64,000 nucleotides of DNA from Onchidella celtica (taxonomy: Eukaryota > Mollusca > Gastropoda > Systellommatophora > Onchidiidae), in NCBI GenBank assembly GCA_963931925.1, contig OZ007574.1, positions 30,670,413 to 30,734,412 of the forward strand, in the 5' to 3' direction. Below, one piece after another: positions 46,385 to 59,380 of this stretch (position 1 is the stretch's first letter; the number at the start of each line of letters is the position of its first letter). The notes below the pieces were generated by a model. It saw only the letters and a list, made by a program, of their open reading frames with translations, made no database searches and was not told where the DNA came from. Made by a program: the position numbers and the translations under genes.

Positions 46385-46533
46385 TTTGGGGTTGAACCCA
46401 TTAAAGAATCCCGTATCCCCGACCACACATCCAAGATCACTCTGTCCCTAACCCTAAATCTATCCCTAATCGTGACCTTATCCCCAACCCTTAACATAAT
46501 CTGATACAAACCCTACCACTTACCCTTTCAACG

Positions 46534-46591
<58 letters not shown>

Positions 46592-46640
46592 CCACAACAA
46601 CAAAGAATCGTGCAAGAGTTCTGAGTGATCGAGACGGACA
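46385..46640 (+). repeat. CCCTAA-bearing dispersed repeat, copy 2, with (CAA)n
   Basis: ccctaaccctaaatct is followed by aaaccctaccact, ccctttcaacgacaacaa, a (CAA)n run at 46533-46602, and gtgcaagagttc. The (CAA)n expansion sits where copy 1 has only cgaaaacaagaagaaaat, so the microsatellite probably grew inside this copy. Confidence 0.65.
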
Positions 46641-47435
46641 GAGCTGTTTCCAATGCTGTTTTCTTTGTCGACCATCGCAACAATTTCACACTATGACAGT
46701 AAGATTAATAGTTACAGCTTTTATTAGTCTTATTATAATTAATACGTGTGTAGCACTAAAAACACAAAAGAACCATTGTCTCCGTAATCGATGTACATAG
46801 AAGGCTCACAAGATTCGCAGGAACTGTACCGGCGTTGTGCAGCTTCAACTACAACGAACTAACTCATTAGATACGGCCTTTGACTGACATTAGGCCTAAT
46901 AGGCCAGAGACCGCCTCCAAAGCGGGACTGAATGTGAGCATATTTGCGGTTTACATAATCTGGATAGTGCAAAAAACCCAACTGAGAAATAGCAACAAAA
47001 AGGCGTCACAGAGGAAGTACTACTGTCTACTTCTGTAATACTACCTCTGTGCAGTAGGAAAGTCTCATCCAGCCACAGATAGAACATAGAGAACTGAGCA
47101 GGCTGTGTATCATTCTGGTCATTACAGACCCGATCACGATCTCCTTACCATTTTATACAGGGTCCTATTAGACAGGATCATCGCTCACTCTCTCTTTATG
47201 GTGGTCAATAACTTGCTCTTTGCTCTTCTACTAGGATAATCAAGGACGTTACGTAACTTCTCCAGCTCACTCGAGCACTGGTCGCCGTTATCCGGCATGC
47301 AGGTTCTTCCCACAGGTTCTTCCCTGATTCTTCCTCCACCCCACCCCTTTTTTTCTTTTTGTATTGGAGGATTGTCAAGGTGCCCTTCCGCGCCAGAGTC
47401 CCTGAAATAAAATTAATATAAGGCTGGTGTTACGC
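46641..47435. other. Non-coding stretch
   Basis: Nothing recognised. Confidence 0.4.
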
Positions 47436-47612
47436 TGAATATCAAGTCTGTTTTGATTCAGTGCACAAATAATCTCTTTCAGCCAGCTTTCCCAAAGACA
47501 GTTCTGACGAGCCCAAACTAGTGAGATAGACTTGAGACGAGGTCTTGTTTTATTACAAAGTCTACATCTCATATTTAATAAAGCCGAGACAAAACGGACT
47601 CGACTTTATCTG
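47436..47612. mobile_element. Possible MITE with AAGTCTGTTTTG-type ends
   Basis: The left end caagtctgttttgattcag and the inverted right end agtcgagtccgttttgtctc resemble each other. The left half is shared with 26188-26320. Confidence 0.5.
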
Positions 47613-47680
47613 CCACCAATCTGGGATTAAAATTCTTTACTTCATGTTGTCCAAGACTGTTTCATTGCAGCATGACTTAG

Positions 47681-47937
47681 ATGCCACATTAGTTCTTGTT
47701 TGTGCTACTTCCATTTTCTGAGAAACTGGAGATCTTTTAGGATGTAGAAGTGGTATGACAAATTTTAATGTACACTTTGACACTTGTTTAAAATGAGTTG
47801 TGGCACTTATCTAGCTATTTCAGTTTCGATTTAGTCTTAACTGCTTAATCAATAATTCCATAGCCACAAACGTTTAAGGTCGAATTTCTCAGTTGTGCAA
47901 AAATTGGAGTTGGAACAAACATGGACTAAGGCCGCAT
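47681..47937. mobile_element. MITE with ~30-bp terminal inverted repeats, copy 2
   Basis: A 257-bp inverted relative of 5786-6033. Its ends are atgccacattagttcttgtt and the complement of atgcggccttagtccatgtt. Confidence 0.82.
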
Positions 47938-48246
47938 AGTGTAGATCTACTCGTAAATACTTCGCTTGGCACGAGCAACTCTAGTTTGTTTTGGGCACAC
48001 GATAAATACTCCAAACTTCCCTGTTTCATCAGCCCTGCTAAAAATCATCAGTAATAATGAACAGAGAAAATGAGATAGAGGTATACGTATGCCATGAAAT
48101 GAATTATCCTCCTCTCTTTCTCCCAATGCGTTTAACCACCCCTCTACTCTACTCTCCTCTCCTCTCCTCTCAGAAAGCAGTCTCACTTGAGGAGTCACCC
48201 AAAGAATCATTCCGAAAGCTGCGGCGCATGCGCTGTACGCACGCGC

Positions 48247-48678
48247 TCACAATGACATCCGGTAGAGTGACCGTGCCTGCATTTCCTCCAAAGTGAGAAA
48301 ATGAACGCCATGAAAATAGTGGCCGGCTCTCCAGATTGTTTTGAGAAGATTCTCGTGTCCATTTCTGGTCAGCCCCGTGTTTGAAAATTGTATGAATCCC
48401 AGCCACCGCTCCAGTGATCGCTGGCTTGGGGAATCGAATAATAGCAGCGTAGATCTAATTAATTTGGTGGTCAACCGCACGCCTTGTTCAAACAAATATG
48501 GCCGGTCAGCCATCTTTGTGAAATATTGAAAAACTGCCATGTTTTCTTTGTGTGAGAGTGTCGTGAGATCTGCGGGAACGTGAGAGAGTAGCTCCGTGTG
48601 GTCAGTCAGGAATATGAAGGTGGTGGCAGTGGAGAGCATGGAAATGAGGATAGTGCAGATTAGAGTGACAGGATCCAT
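48247..48678 (-). CDS. Hypothetical 143-residue open frame (weak)
   Basis: An uninterrupted frame from ATG (48678-48676) to TGA. The first ~25 residues are hydrophobic (DPVTLICTILISMLSTATTF) and could form a signal anchor. The rest is mixed, with a basic C-terminal part. It lies just 5' of a long purine tract on its own strand. No motif is recognised. A frame of this length can occur by chance in 64 kb. Confidence 0.2.
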   Translation of the reverse strand: MDPVTLICTILISMLSTATTFIFLTDHTELLSHVPADLTTLSHKENMAVFQYFTKMADRPYLFEQGVRLTTKLIRSTLLLFDSPSQRSLERWLGFIQFSNTGLTRNGHENLLKTIWRAGHYFHGVHFLTLEEMQARSLYRMSL

Positions 48679-48709
48679 ATCACTGTGTTGGAGGCATCTC
48701 TGTATAGTC

Positions 48710-49085
48710 TTTTTTTTTTTTTTTTCTCTGTCTCTCTGTCTGTATATCTCCCTCCTCTATCTTTTCTCTCCCTCTCTCTCTATTCCTCTTTCTCTATCCC
48801 TCTTCCCCCTATTTCTTTGTTCTCTCTCTCTCCCTCTCTCCTTCTCTTTCTTTCTCTCGCTATTTCTCTCTCTTTCCTCTCTTTCTCTTCCTCTCTTTCG
48901 CTCCATCTCTATCTCCTTCTGTCTCGCCTCCCCCTCTCTTTCTCCCTTTCTCTGTGTGACTCTTTCTCTCTCTCTTTCTTTCTCTATTTCTGGTATCTCT
49001 CTCTCTTTCTGTCTGTCTTTCCTTTTCCTGTTCCCTCTCCCATTTTTTTCCGTCCCTCTTTCTCTCTCTTTCCCCCTCTCTGATC
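48710..49085 (+). repeat. Long polypyrimidine tract
   Basis: About 375 bp of C/T-rich sequence built from degenerate CT, CTTT and CCCT units. Confidence 0.9.
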
Positions 49086-49519
49086 TTTCCCGAGCATTAT
49101 CTAAACTATAGCCTTCGATTTGTTGTTAAATTAGGACAAACACAGATCTTTGGACTGTGAAAATGTAAATTTACTTAGATCACTGATCACAGTTCCAGAC
49201 AGGAGTGTAGTTAGAGTTATTGTTGAATTGTGAGATTGTGTGAAAGTTTTCTATTAGTGAAAATGTATTATGAACAGGCATAAAATTGCTATAGTTGGGC
49301 TGTCGAAAATGTTGTAGCGTAAAATTCCACTGTTACTCCATTGTGTAAAGCGAAGGAATTTGTGAAATATCGATTTTAAAAAAATGGCTCAAGACTTGAC
49401 GACTAAAAATGGTAATGATTTCAGTTTATCAGTCCTTCCTTGCAATTCGCTGACACGAATGTCCAGACACTCTTGTGTTTCATTAATAATTGGGAAACAA
49501 AATGGAAAATAATGTGCGC
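49086..49519. other. Non-coding stretch
   Basis: Nothing recognised. Confidence 0.4.
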
Positions 49520-49975
49520 GAGACCAAGAGGGCTTGGTGATTTTCATGCCGAAGGTACTGGGTTAGAATTCCGGTCGGTGCAGGCAGGTTGGAATTTTAT
49601 TTGTTTGTTTTTTTTTTTCTTCTCATCTTTTCCCAGCCCTGATCCTGAGGTAGGTAGGACTGAGCACCTAGACTTCTCGGATAAGGACGAAAAACTCGGA
49701 GAACCCGTGAGCACTTTGCGCAGGTTACAGATACCTTGGCAGTTGGAAATCGAAAAGAGCAGGCCGAACAGGCCACTGCCCCGGCAAAATTAAATAAAAA
49801 TGTATCCTACAACTCCCTCCCCCCCCCCCCCCTCATCCCGTCCTCCCCCACCCCCTCCCCGCCCCGAGAAAAACCGCCGTCTGACGACATGTCCGCTCCG
49901 TTTGTAACTGGGCTGCAATGACACTAGGCAAATTCCCATTAATGGGAATAAAGAAGTATACAAAATACAAAAATA
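49520..49975 (+). mobile_element. tRNA-derived SINE, tail type B
   Basis: The head is decayed, but its B-box region (gggttagaattcc, 49560-49572) is visible. The body carries tcggataaggacgaaaaact and acagataccttggcagttgg. A C-rich tract is followed by the type-B tail, gtaactgggctgcaatgaca and aagaagtatacaaaatac. Confidence 0.88.
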
Positions 49976-50746
49976 TAAATATCATTAAGCGGTTTTACAG
50001 GTAAAGGAATAATCATGTGTAAGGGATAAAGGCTTGTTTCTAACGTCAGTGAAAAAAATAAGTGAAATTTATATCTGTACTGAAATTATTATTATTATTA
50101 TATTTTTTTAGACTACTATTTAATTACAATTAAATTAATACACCTATAGCGGACAAAACAATAGGCACAATAATGAAGAAACAAATAAATAATTTGTTAC
50201 TAATTAATAAATTGTTGAAAAAATAAAACGAATAAGTTAATGAATGAATAAACAAATAAATAAATAGATAAAGAAATGAATAAATAATTGAATGAATATG
50301 CAAATAAATAAACAAAGTGAATGAACAAATAAATAAAAATGAATGAAGAAATAGATAAATGAATACATAAACAATTAATGAATAAACAAATAAATAAATG
50401 AATAAATAAATAAATAAATAAATAAATAAAACTACGATCTTAGACTTTAGCAAATGCACACTTATAATATAAGTTACCCATGGTTTTAAGCACAGTGAGA
50501 AATATGAAAATAATTCATTCTCTCTTACTGTTCTGTTAGATTTTTTTTTTAATTTGCCACTACAAGTGTCATAAGTGACATAGCCTCTGGGTAAACTGTA
50601 ACTCTTTTTTTATTATTCATCCCAATAAAATTTCATGAAACTGTTATCTAGATTTCCGTGCTTCTAGTTTAGAAATTTCATGCTTGAATTATTAAGCACA
50701 GATAAGTATGGGAAGAAAGGTAATTATGCTAAACATTCAGGTGGGT

Positions 50747-50748
<2 letters not shown>
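49976..50748. repeat. A+T-rich region with (AAAT)n
   Basis: Degenerate AAAT and GAAT units at about 50180-50430. No gene seen. Confidence 0.8.
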
Positions 50749-50816
<68 letters not shown>

Positions 50817-50821
50817 CAGAG

Positions 50822-50853
<32 letters not shown>
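50749..50853 (+). repeat. (GA)n microsatellite
   Basis: GA repeat with GACA and GGCA interruptions. Frames across it are artefacts. Confidence 0.96.
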
Positions 50854-50856
<3 letters not shown>

Positions 50857-51852
50857 AGAGAGACAGGCAGACACACAGACACACAGACAGGCGGACAAAA
50901 CGAGATGGAAAGAAATACAGAGAGGACTTCGAGGAAGAGTGAGATGGAAGAGGTGAAAGAGAGATATAAAAGAATGAAAGAAAGAAGAGGAGAGGAGGAA
51001 ATCAGGGCGATTGTTGTTACTGTCTGCAGCCACTATACGATGGGACGTCTCCTGCTTTGTTTATCTTTGATTAAGTCAGCGACGCCATTATCAAACTACG
51101 TCACAGGGTAAACACCCAGCCCGGGAATCAGTGTCAGAGGTTAAAGGTAGAAGGTAATGGGCACTGAAAGTCAAAACATAACCAGGAAAACATTCGGGGA
51201 CATGAGAAATGGTTGGGGCCAATGACACGGGGCCAAATGTTGGACAGAAAAGTGTTCCGCCCCAAAACTATGTTAAAGTGCTGATAACGACACGAACTTG
51301 TAAACTGTTCCGTCTGAGCTTCATATTGTAAGTGACCCAGTTTCGCATTGCAGTTATATCAGCCAGTGGTGATTTCAATGGGAAAATGAAGTTCTGGTAT
51401 AATTATTATGGTACCTTTGCATCTCCTCAACGTGCATACAAAATGCCCTTAGTAAAGGCCAAACTCTCTAGGCCCCGTGAATCACCAGTAATACACAGAA
51501 ATTTATCTTTGGGCTGCAGTTCCCACAAAAACTCGGGGCGAGAGAAGTTAATTTAAGTAATTTCTACAATATACACTAAATCAAGCAAATGACCATGAAA
51601 AACCATTGATTATGCCCCTAAGAACAAATTCTCATACAATCAGAATTTTCAACCCGTGGGTGAGGCCAAGAATTATAGGTGATTTTCTGAAGTTTCAAGT
51701 CAGGAAATGGGCTAGAAAACAGCACTTCTTCTTTCGGTCAAGGGTGGTTTTGGTCCACATTGAGGTTTGACTGATTGATTTATGGTACCTCGGTATCTCT
51801 TCTGTATGTGTACAAAGTAGGCTTCCTGAATCAAATACCTAAATGAGTTAAA
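50854..51852. other. Non-coding stretch
   Basis: The 74-codon frame at 51332-51556 shows no motif. Confidence 0.4.
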
Positions 51853-52290
51853 TAATAATAATAATAATACACATCATTTATGTAGCGCTTCATCCCGTTA
51901 ACAACCAGGCTCTAAGCGCTTTACAACATTTATATCATGTAAATCACATGCACACAATACATTGGCATACTCAGGAAAAACTAAAAATGGACATTCAGAG
52001 TGTAAAAAGAGGACTCTTCAGTTGTGATGTTTAAAAGTCATAAAATTTTCAGTCTCTCTCAAAGACAAAGGCAGAGAATTCCAAATCTGAGGCCTTTGAA
52101 AAGAACAAGATTTTTCACCCATGGTCTTAAGGGAGATCTTATAAATTTTAAACTTTTTAGGTCAGCAGATGATCTAAAATGCCGTGATGGTACATAGGGA
52201 GTCAAAAGATCAATTAAATAAGTTAGTGCGTTTTTGTACATACATTTGTGACACAGGGTAGCCACCATATACACTATTGGTTTTTCTACT
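51853..52290 (-). mobile_element. LINE 3' end (CR1/L2-like), copy 3
   Basis: The longest of the three copies. On the minus strand, past several frame changes, it keeps an R-S-S-A-D segment, an I-W-N-S-L-P-L-S-L-R segment and a T-F-K-H-H segment. This order is seen at the C-terminus of CR1/L2/Jockey-type ORF2 proteins. The 3' end reads ttgtaaagcgcttagagcct, gaagcgctacataaatg, then (TAT)n at 51853-51870. Confidence 0.75.
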
Positions 52291-52711
52291 ATTTAACTGA
52301 ACCCAACCTCATAACAGATCCCACTAGATAGGTCACATAATTAGTTTCCTTTGGCCTGCCACTCTCAAGTACACGGAGATATAATTTACTTACCATTACA
52401 ATTCAAGCAAAACTATTTAATTCTTACAGTTAAAGTCTCATTGCAAATACAGAGGATTGACAAAGGAATAAAACACACAACAACATTTGGGTAAATGAAT
52501 GTTTCCCGACTTTAGCGGGTATTTGCCAAGAGAAACATCCATAGGGCCCCCGGCCCCCTTCCTACACATTCACACCCTCAATCACACCCTATCCGTGTAG
52601 CTGTAAAACATAACTACTGTGGATCAAATCAACAACAACAAAAAAAAAAGTAAGCGCTTAATGGTTAATTGCTGACCAATTATAAGCGTACCAGCTCGAG
52701 TCTGAATTTGG
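52291..52711. other. Non-coding stretch
   Basis: Nothing recognised. Confidence 0.4.
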
Positions 52712-52815
52712 CTTTTATGGAGCGTCGGCACAACAACGGCCACCTTGCGCCACTCACGGTCTATTTCGGAACTTTATTTATGTTTCGTATTCAGAGCTTC
52801 TAAATTTCACAGACA
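52712..52815 (+). repeat. Dispersed repeat shared with 12639-12750
   Basis: Same order of blocks as at 12639. Here no GA microsatellite precedes it. Confidence 0.7.
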
Positions 52816-53185
52816 GAATTAAATAGAAATAGCTCAGTTTTATATTTTGCACGACGAATATTTTGGAAAGAAAAAAAAAAAAGGTTTAAAGTGTCTTTGA
52901 ACCGAATCTTTTTGGTACAATTGTTTTAATTAGGATATAACACAATTGAATCATTTCATACGATAATATCGTCATGTGTTGGTTCCCATACTATAACACG
53001 GCCCCGTGAACACAGCAAAATACCGATGGGCATCAATGTGAATCCGTGTATATTTTATAAATTTTTGTACACTATCAAAGGGGTACGATTTTGATTCTGC
53101 TGTATCATGGGCAACGCAACATAATAATTAGAAGATTCTCAAAACTTGAGTTATCTCCACTAAAAATGGAAGCTAGCTTCTCATT

Positions 53186-53250
53186 GTGAAGTGCCTTAAG
53201 ACCCCGTAAGTGGTATCGCGCCATATAGATTCATTTATTCCTATTATTAT
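53186..53250 (+). mobile_element. LINE-type 3' terminus fragment
   Basis: gaagtgccttaagacccc, then cgcgccatatagattcattt and an ATT-rich end. This resembles the GCGCTATATAAAT...(ATT)n 3' termini of CR1/L2-type LINEs and their SINEs. Confidence 0.45.
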
Positions 53251-53324
53251 CTTCAGTTTTATCAGCATCAACGTTTGGTACTCATTTTCATAACTCATAT
53301 ACTTCTCCCCCTCTTTGCCTCTCC

Positions 53325-53337
53325 ATCTCTCCCTCCT

Positions 53338-53387
<50 letters not shown>

Positions 53388-53402
53388 TTCACACACACAC
53401 AC
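53325..53402. repeat. (CT)n and (CA)n microsatellites
   Basis: A CT run is followed by a short CA run. Confidence 0.92.
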
Positions 53403-56400
53403 GTACAGACGTATACACACTAATTAAGTAATCACATATCAAGCACTTTGTACTTTGTTTATTTTTCTTCTTTCCAAGAGCTGAATGGAATTGAAGTATT
53501 CCCGTATTCCATGTTACTCTTTCTTCGTGTTTTTTTTTTTTTGTTCGCTCCTCGTCAAGCCTCATGCTGTATCACTCTTCTATCGCTGACAAATCGAAGG
53601 TAACATGTGAAATCCAAGGGCCTACTTAACTAATCTCAGAATTCAGTTGATGGGCAAGGAAAACAATGCAAGAAAATAAATTGAAAAGCTGAATGCTTTT
53701 GTGAATGCCATTAGACGGGGGAATATACGAGCTGGCAGGACAATAAAGCTACATTAACGAGGGCGTGAAACACAGGGAACTCGTCATCCCGCACCCCGAG
53801 TGTTTATCTCCCCCGAGAGCGTGAGCTCCTCTAGAGGGCGTAGATGTTGTTAAGATGAAGTCAACGCATGTTGTCTTTGCTGATTACCACATCACCATAA
53901 TTGTGGCTATTGGAACTGAGCCCTGTAATCTAAGACTAAGACCAATTTGTTGAGACGAGTAATCGACACTTGGCGTATGTCGAGAGGGGGGCATCGGAGG
54001 CAGGTGAGGCCTGGGGTAAAGCACGCCATGGCTGTTGTTGGGAGCCAGGTAAACTGACAGTGTCTGACACGCCAGGACCGGTCAAATGTCAGTCCGGTGT
54101 CAGTGTCACACGCCATGATGATTGACAGCTGTTGGAGTGCCCGGGATGGATCTTAATCGTATCTGGTGGAAAAAGGGCTTGGAACAAGAGAATTGTCAAA
54201 GTTGATCGAATCACTTGTTACGATTGTTTTCATTGTCAAGTGATTTCTGATCGCCCTATAGAGCCACCGAGATGGAGATTATGTCTGTAATTAGGAAGGA
54301 CCAAAGGTAAAACAGGTGAAATGAACATATGAAACCAATTTACTCGATTCATGTGTTTGGATATCGTCACTGCTCTACGCCAATTGCCTAAATCATTTTG
54401 ACACTTTTGAGATATTAAAAATTATTTCTTTTCCTGTCATTTGTGACTTATGCCATTATGATACTACTGGATTCTTACATTGCTGACAGCCCTCATGACC
54501 AGGAATGCAATAAACCGTCACCTGCCTTTTGGCATAGGTCTGAAATACGCCATTATCATAGACCAGTGACGACATAAAAGACCTCAGCAATGATGGGTTT
54601 TCCTCGTAATTTCTTTATAGTCTGGAATTTTCTCCTGGAATATCATGAATTCTCTAAGAACCTCCCTGCCCAGCTTATGGCACCTGCCTAGGCGATGATC
54701 AGAAAATCTTAGTTCGTCTCTGAATAAAGTTTCGTTATGCTCCACATAAGGAAAATTTGAAAGTGTTTTAGATGTGTTGTGTTGCTCATAACCACTTGGA
54801 ACGAAAAATAAAATGACATTCGTAAGTGTGTACATTCCCTGTAAATTACTGTTTGTTTGTTTTTTTCTTAAATTTTATTTTATTATAATCAGCACCCCCA
54901 TATTTCCTGCTCCTATGAAATTCCATTATACTTTTTTTTTTTTTTTTAAACCTTTATATATTATTATAAAAACCACCCTTGTCGTTCTGTAAACAAATCA
55001 AATATTCAGTTCCTCGCACCATTTACTGCAATTTTCCTATAAAAATTAAAAGACAATTTTCATAATAATTTGAAATAACTACACCGGTTATTTCTGATTG
55101 AAATCTATGTTAGAACTTGCATGCAAAAAACAACAACACAGAAGCAACAACAACCAACAAACAGACTTTCCCTTCCAGGTTGCGTAACGAACGACAAGGT
55201 ACAACAATTGGTCCCGTGGCTTACTCATTTGTACGTGTGTTTTAACATACAAACATGCATATTGAGGCGCATGGCAGTTAAATTTCCATTACAGAACTCA
55301 CAGGAACCGAAAAACATGGGCAAAATATGCGGATAGTGTGAAATAGCAACGGAATACTCGAGTTTATCATTGGAGATAGTTGGAATGGGACTGTGTCAGT
55401 GACCAAGAGTAGACTAAAAGGAGGAATTATAGGGAAGTATATAGAGACCAATTACTGCTCCCAGTCCAACATGACGTATTTTAGTATGTGGATGAAATTC
55501 ATTCATCACAACATTGGAAAATAATTTTTCAAAAGAATTTCTTGACTGAAATTCAATCTGGGTCGCAGATGAAATTCACCAGAAGGATAAGAAATTAATA
55601 ACCTTAAAAAAACAACAACAACAAAAAACAATCTATTTTCAGGAAACTATTATATGCCTGCCGACATCAGGACTGAGCTTATCCAGGACATATAATTTTT
55701 AAAAAATGTGCTAGGCTACTTAACAATATTGAGAATTTATTTAGCAAACTCTATGAAGCAACATTCAAATTATTTTATTTGATTACGTTAATATATCGAA
55801 ACCATAATGTGTTCAGTCCAATTTTGTTCATTGCTCCTAAATGCCTAGAGATATCAGAATCTAAGATACCTGGGGCTTGACTTTACTACACAGCCCAATG
55901 AAACCATTGACGTTACCGTGTTGAAGTTAAAGAAATTAAAAAAAAAAAATTTCATTAAAATTACAAATTTCAACCTTATTCTTATCAATTTGTCTCCTCT
56001 GGACATACATTCTGGCTGCCAACCCTCAACATGATGCAATGAATTTCTTTAGCAATCTCTATAACGCGGCATTTGACATACATGGTATTTTAATGAACAT
56101 ACATGTATTATGTTTTAAAAAGATCGTACATAACTTGAACAATCGGGCATCGTCAAACATCATTTAAATGTCTGTTTCTTTTCACACGGTCTCTTAGAAA
56201 CAACGTAAGCAAACTATAATAATCATAGTTTAATGTGTCCATCAAATATAGAATAAAAAAAAAATTTAAAAAATGACTACTAAAATAACGTTTGTGAAGC
56301 CAAGTTTGGTATTTCCGATGTGTCAAGTTCAGAAGGTACCATGTCTCATTATCCAATATGGTTCAAATTTTCTGGGTTTTCAATTAACATTTGGCAACCT

Positions 56401-57230
56401 TTAACCCGAAACCAAAGACTTCTGGAATCGCTAAAAATACTTGAGATCACCATCTAAAGTTACGTGTCTCGCTACAAATGGTTTTTCCAAACCGAGGAAA
56501 CTGGCGTGGGGCGAGGTTTGCACTTTGTTTAAATAAACAAGAAAAGAGAGGGAAAATCAACACAAATTGAAAGAATTGGCAGATAGTTGTGTGTAACACA
56601 AGACCAGTTTGCTAACGAGGATCCCACTTATATCCATACAGAATGGATGCCAGAGGTGAAATCGTGATCCGCTGGCGTATTGCTAACTAGTCGGGCGTTC
56701 AGTGCAGTTCTGCCTTGTCATGTAAGAATCACCAAACTCCAATTTAAACCCAAACATGTACACGATGGTTTACTCATTAGCACAGGCGACCTGGTGCGCG
56801 AGCAAGGAATTCCCTACCTCTAGGTTTTGTTGCAGGGAACACAAGTCGGGGGGATGATCGCTTTTGCACGTGTTTTCATTTAGGTGACAGTTAAAATTAA
56901 GTTTTGAAATACTCGTGCAGAATTTCGCGATCACAAGAGGCGATGGACATTTGCGGGGAATTATGAGGGTTAATGATTGGTAATTGAACAAAGATTGAGT
57001 TACCGCTGTTCAGTATGACACAGAATTGCTTTTCAGTGCAGCGAAGTGATCTAAAAAAAAAATGAGAATAGCAGAGTTGAGATTAACTGAAGTATAAACA
57101 ATAAAGGAACATGACACATTAAGTGGAACGGATTTACCGTTCATTTTCTGGTGAGAGAGAGAGAGAGAACGGGAGAATGGAAGAAAAGAATAGGCGGACA
57201 AATGTATGAGGAAAATCAGTAGAGAAAGTG
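53403..57230. other. Long non-coding stretch
   Basis: About 3.8 kb with no shared repeat and no convincing frame. Minus-strand frames at 53907-54116, 54584-54835 and 56770-56991 were inspected and show no motif. Poly-T runs lie near 53530 and 54932. Confidence 0.4.
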
Positions 57231-57425
57231 AGTGTGTGTGTGTGTGTGTGTGTAAGTGTGTGAAATAAAAAGGGGTAGACGGACAGACAGACAGACAGAA
57301 AGGCAGACGGTCAGACCGACAGACAGAAAGATAAACAGACCGGTGGCTAGCTATTTAGCTAGCTAGCTAGCCAGTTAAATAGATAGATAGATAGGTAGAT
57401 AGTTAAACAGATAGATAGAGAGTAA
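57231..57425. repeat. Cluster of short microsatellites
   Basis: (GT)n 57233-57252, (CAGA)n about 57283-57335, (CTAG)n about 57347-57372 and (GATA)n about 57379-57425. Confidence 0.85.
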
Positions 57426-58693
57426 AATAGATAGAGAGAAAAGGAGAAGAAAAGCGATAGAATGTGAGAATAACAAGTGTTACATAAATACGAAAAAATA
57501 CAAAATGAAAATACACTGGATGACCAAAAAATCAATCAATAAATTAGTAAATAAATCAATGAATGAATAAATAACAGCAAATCGAGGTACAAACCGAAGG
57601 ACAGATCATGCCAGAGATGGGAAGGGCTGACAGGCCAAAAAGAATTTGAGAAACTGGCCTGCAATGTTGAAAACTTTGGCGTGAGATGATGGGTCGGAGG
57701 TTCAGGAATGTTCTCTCTGAAACTGATCTACCTCGCACGTGCACGCACTTGGATTCCTGCTTGTCACCCCCTCTAAGCCAATTCCGGACTCCGCATTTCA
57801 TTCTTATATTGCCGACGTTCGGAAAATAAGAAAAGAAAAAAACGAAAAAGGAAAGGCGAACTGAGTTTTTTTTTTTTTTTTTCGTCAAGCAATTTTCCTA
57901 TTAATGTGGAACAGAGGCGTCGCCACTGAAATAGACCTGAAGGGTGTTGTGATGTTTCCACTTTCTCTCACTAACTTTCTTCTGACACCAGCCGTGATGG
58001 GCACGGCACAAACACACTAAATAATCGACTATCTCTCTTCTATAAGTTATAACAAACGATATCTGTATTGCTTACATATATACAATAATTATTAATTCAT
58101 TCAATAATAATAGGAACATAGGTCATACAATTTCATGTGAATTTCGATGGAATGAAGTTGATGCAAATCAGTACATGCTAATTAAATGGCTTCGTAATAT
58201 TCAATCTCTAGCACATTTTATAAAACACATGGGAACATTCAGCATAAGGAAACCTCTCCCTTAGGGGTGTATGGCGCTATCTGGGCACTGGTTCTTCCTC
58301 TCTACCCTGGCTTGACTGCGCAGTTAGATCAACAGGTATCGGCAGGTACCAATAGGTCGGGAAGCCAAGAAGCCACGATGTCGTTAATCAAAGTACAAGA
58401 AGTTGAGAAGCCAAGAAGGTGTTGTTCTTCCTCCTCTGTAGAAAAACAATCGCAAAGTCCTAATCTACTGCTGGAAGGCATGACTTCCATACTTACTCCA
58501 TGACGGATATTCATCATTAACACTTTTAACCGCTGACACTGTTATAAGTCAGGCTGCAGCTCCCATACTCCATAGGCTCCCATATAGGCAATAGAATAAA
58601 CGATCAATACAGTTTTAATGATATTTACACGTTCCCCACGAAGAATAACGCTCTCTCTAACGGACCCCATCCTATAAGGTTTCGTAACATATA
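57426..58693. other. Non-coding stretch
   Basis: Nothing recognised up to the proposed end of the LTR. Confidence 0.4.
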
Positions 58694-59329
58694 TGTAACG
58701 GCGTTTCCGTGACTCTCTCAGAGGCAGTAGTTATACCAAAGTAAATCCACTAGATTTATGTTCTACAATCATGAACATTAAGTAAAATACACATACATCG
58801 TACAATTAACTTACCACTCAGCAACAGCTCAAATGCCGACAAGATACCAAAGATACCACGCTCTGACAAAGGATGTTTGCGGGTTCCCTGACCTTCCCCA
58901 CTCACAAGACTAGTACAAAGTTACAGTTGCAGTTGTGGTCTCCTCTTCGGCACGAAGCTGGTGAGTGCTCTCAGCGGTCTGAAGTTGGAAGGAGCGTTCG
59001 GGGATTTATACCCAGTCAGGTAGCGTCCCAAGACGCCCACCGAGTGTGCATTAGTTATCCTGATAGCCACCCCCGTCGGCTCCACGTCAAATACTATTGA
59101 AACAGCTCTACCCCCCAAGCAATTCCCAGGTGATCTGATCGACAAGTACGGCGGTCAAGTAAACACTACCCTTTTCGGGTGTCAAAGCGCTTCAGTTGCA
59201 TCCCATACTTTCCCCCTCTGGCCTACAATGACTCTGTCTCCCCGCCGTTAACTATCTTCCCACGCTAGTTATAGGCACAATATTATTATAACTACTAGTT
59301 ATACCTTGCCAATCTATCACCCGGTTACA
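58694..59329 (-). repeat. 3' LTR (about 636 bp)
   Basis: On the minus strand it begins TGTAACCGGG directly after the polypurine tract and ends CCGTTACA. TGTAAC and GTTACA are perfect inverted ends. A TATA box lies about 320 bp in. The right-hand limit rests on the terminal repeat alone, because the second LTR is outside the window. Confidence 0.65.
59005..59010 (-). promoter_or_regulatory. LTR TATA box
   Basis: gggtataaatcccc on the minus strand, well placed inside the LTR for a start about 25-30 bp downstream. Confidence 0.6.
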
Positions 59330-59330
59330 A

Positions 59331-59345
59331 TCGCCCCCACTTAAG
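59331..59345 (-). other. Polypurine tract
   Basis: aagtgggggcga on the minus strand abuts the LTR. It is the expected primer site for plus-strand synthesis. Confidence 0.65.
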
Positions 59346-59380
59346 TCGATTTTCCCTGGCAAAATCGGCTAATAAAATTA

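Noticed and set aside
48596-49111. 171- and 132-codon Ser/Leu/Phe-rich frames
   Set aside because: They lie on a degenerate polypyrimidine tract.
54584-54835. 83-codon minus-strand frame with a hydrophobic start
   Set aside because: No motif, no splice context and no neighbour to support it; length within chance expectation.
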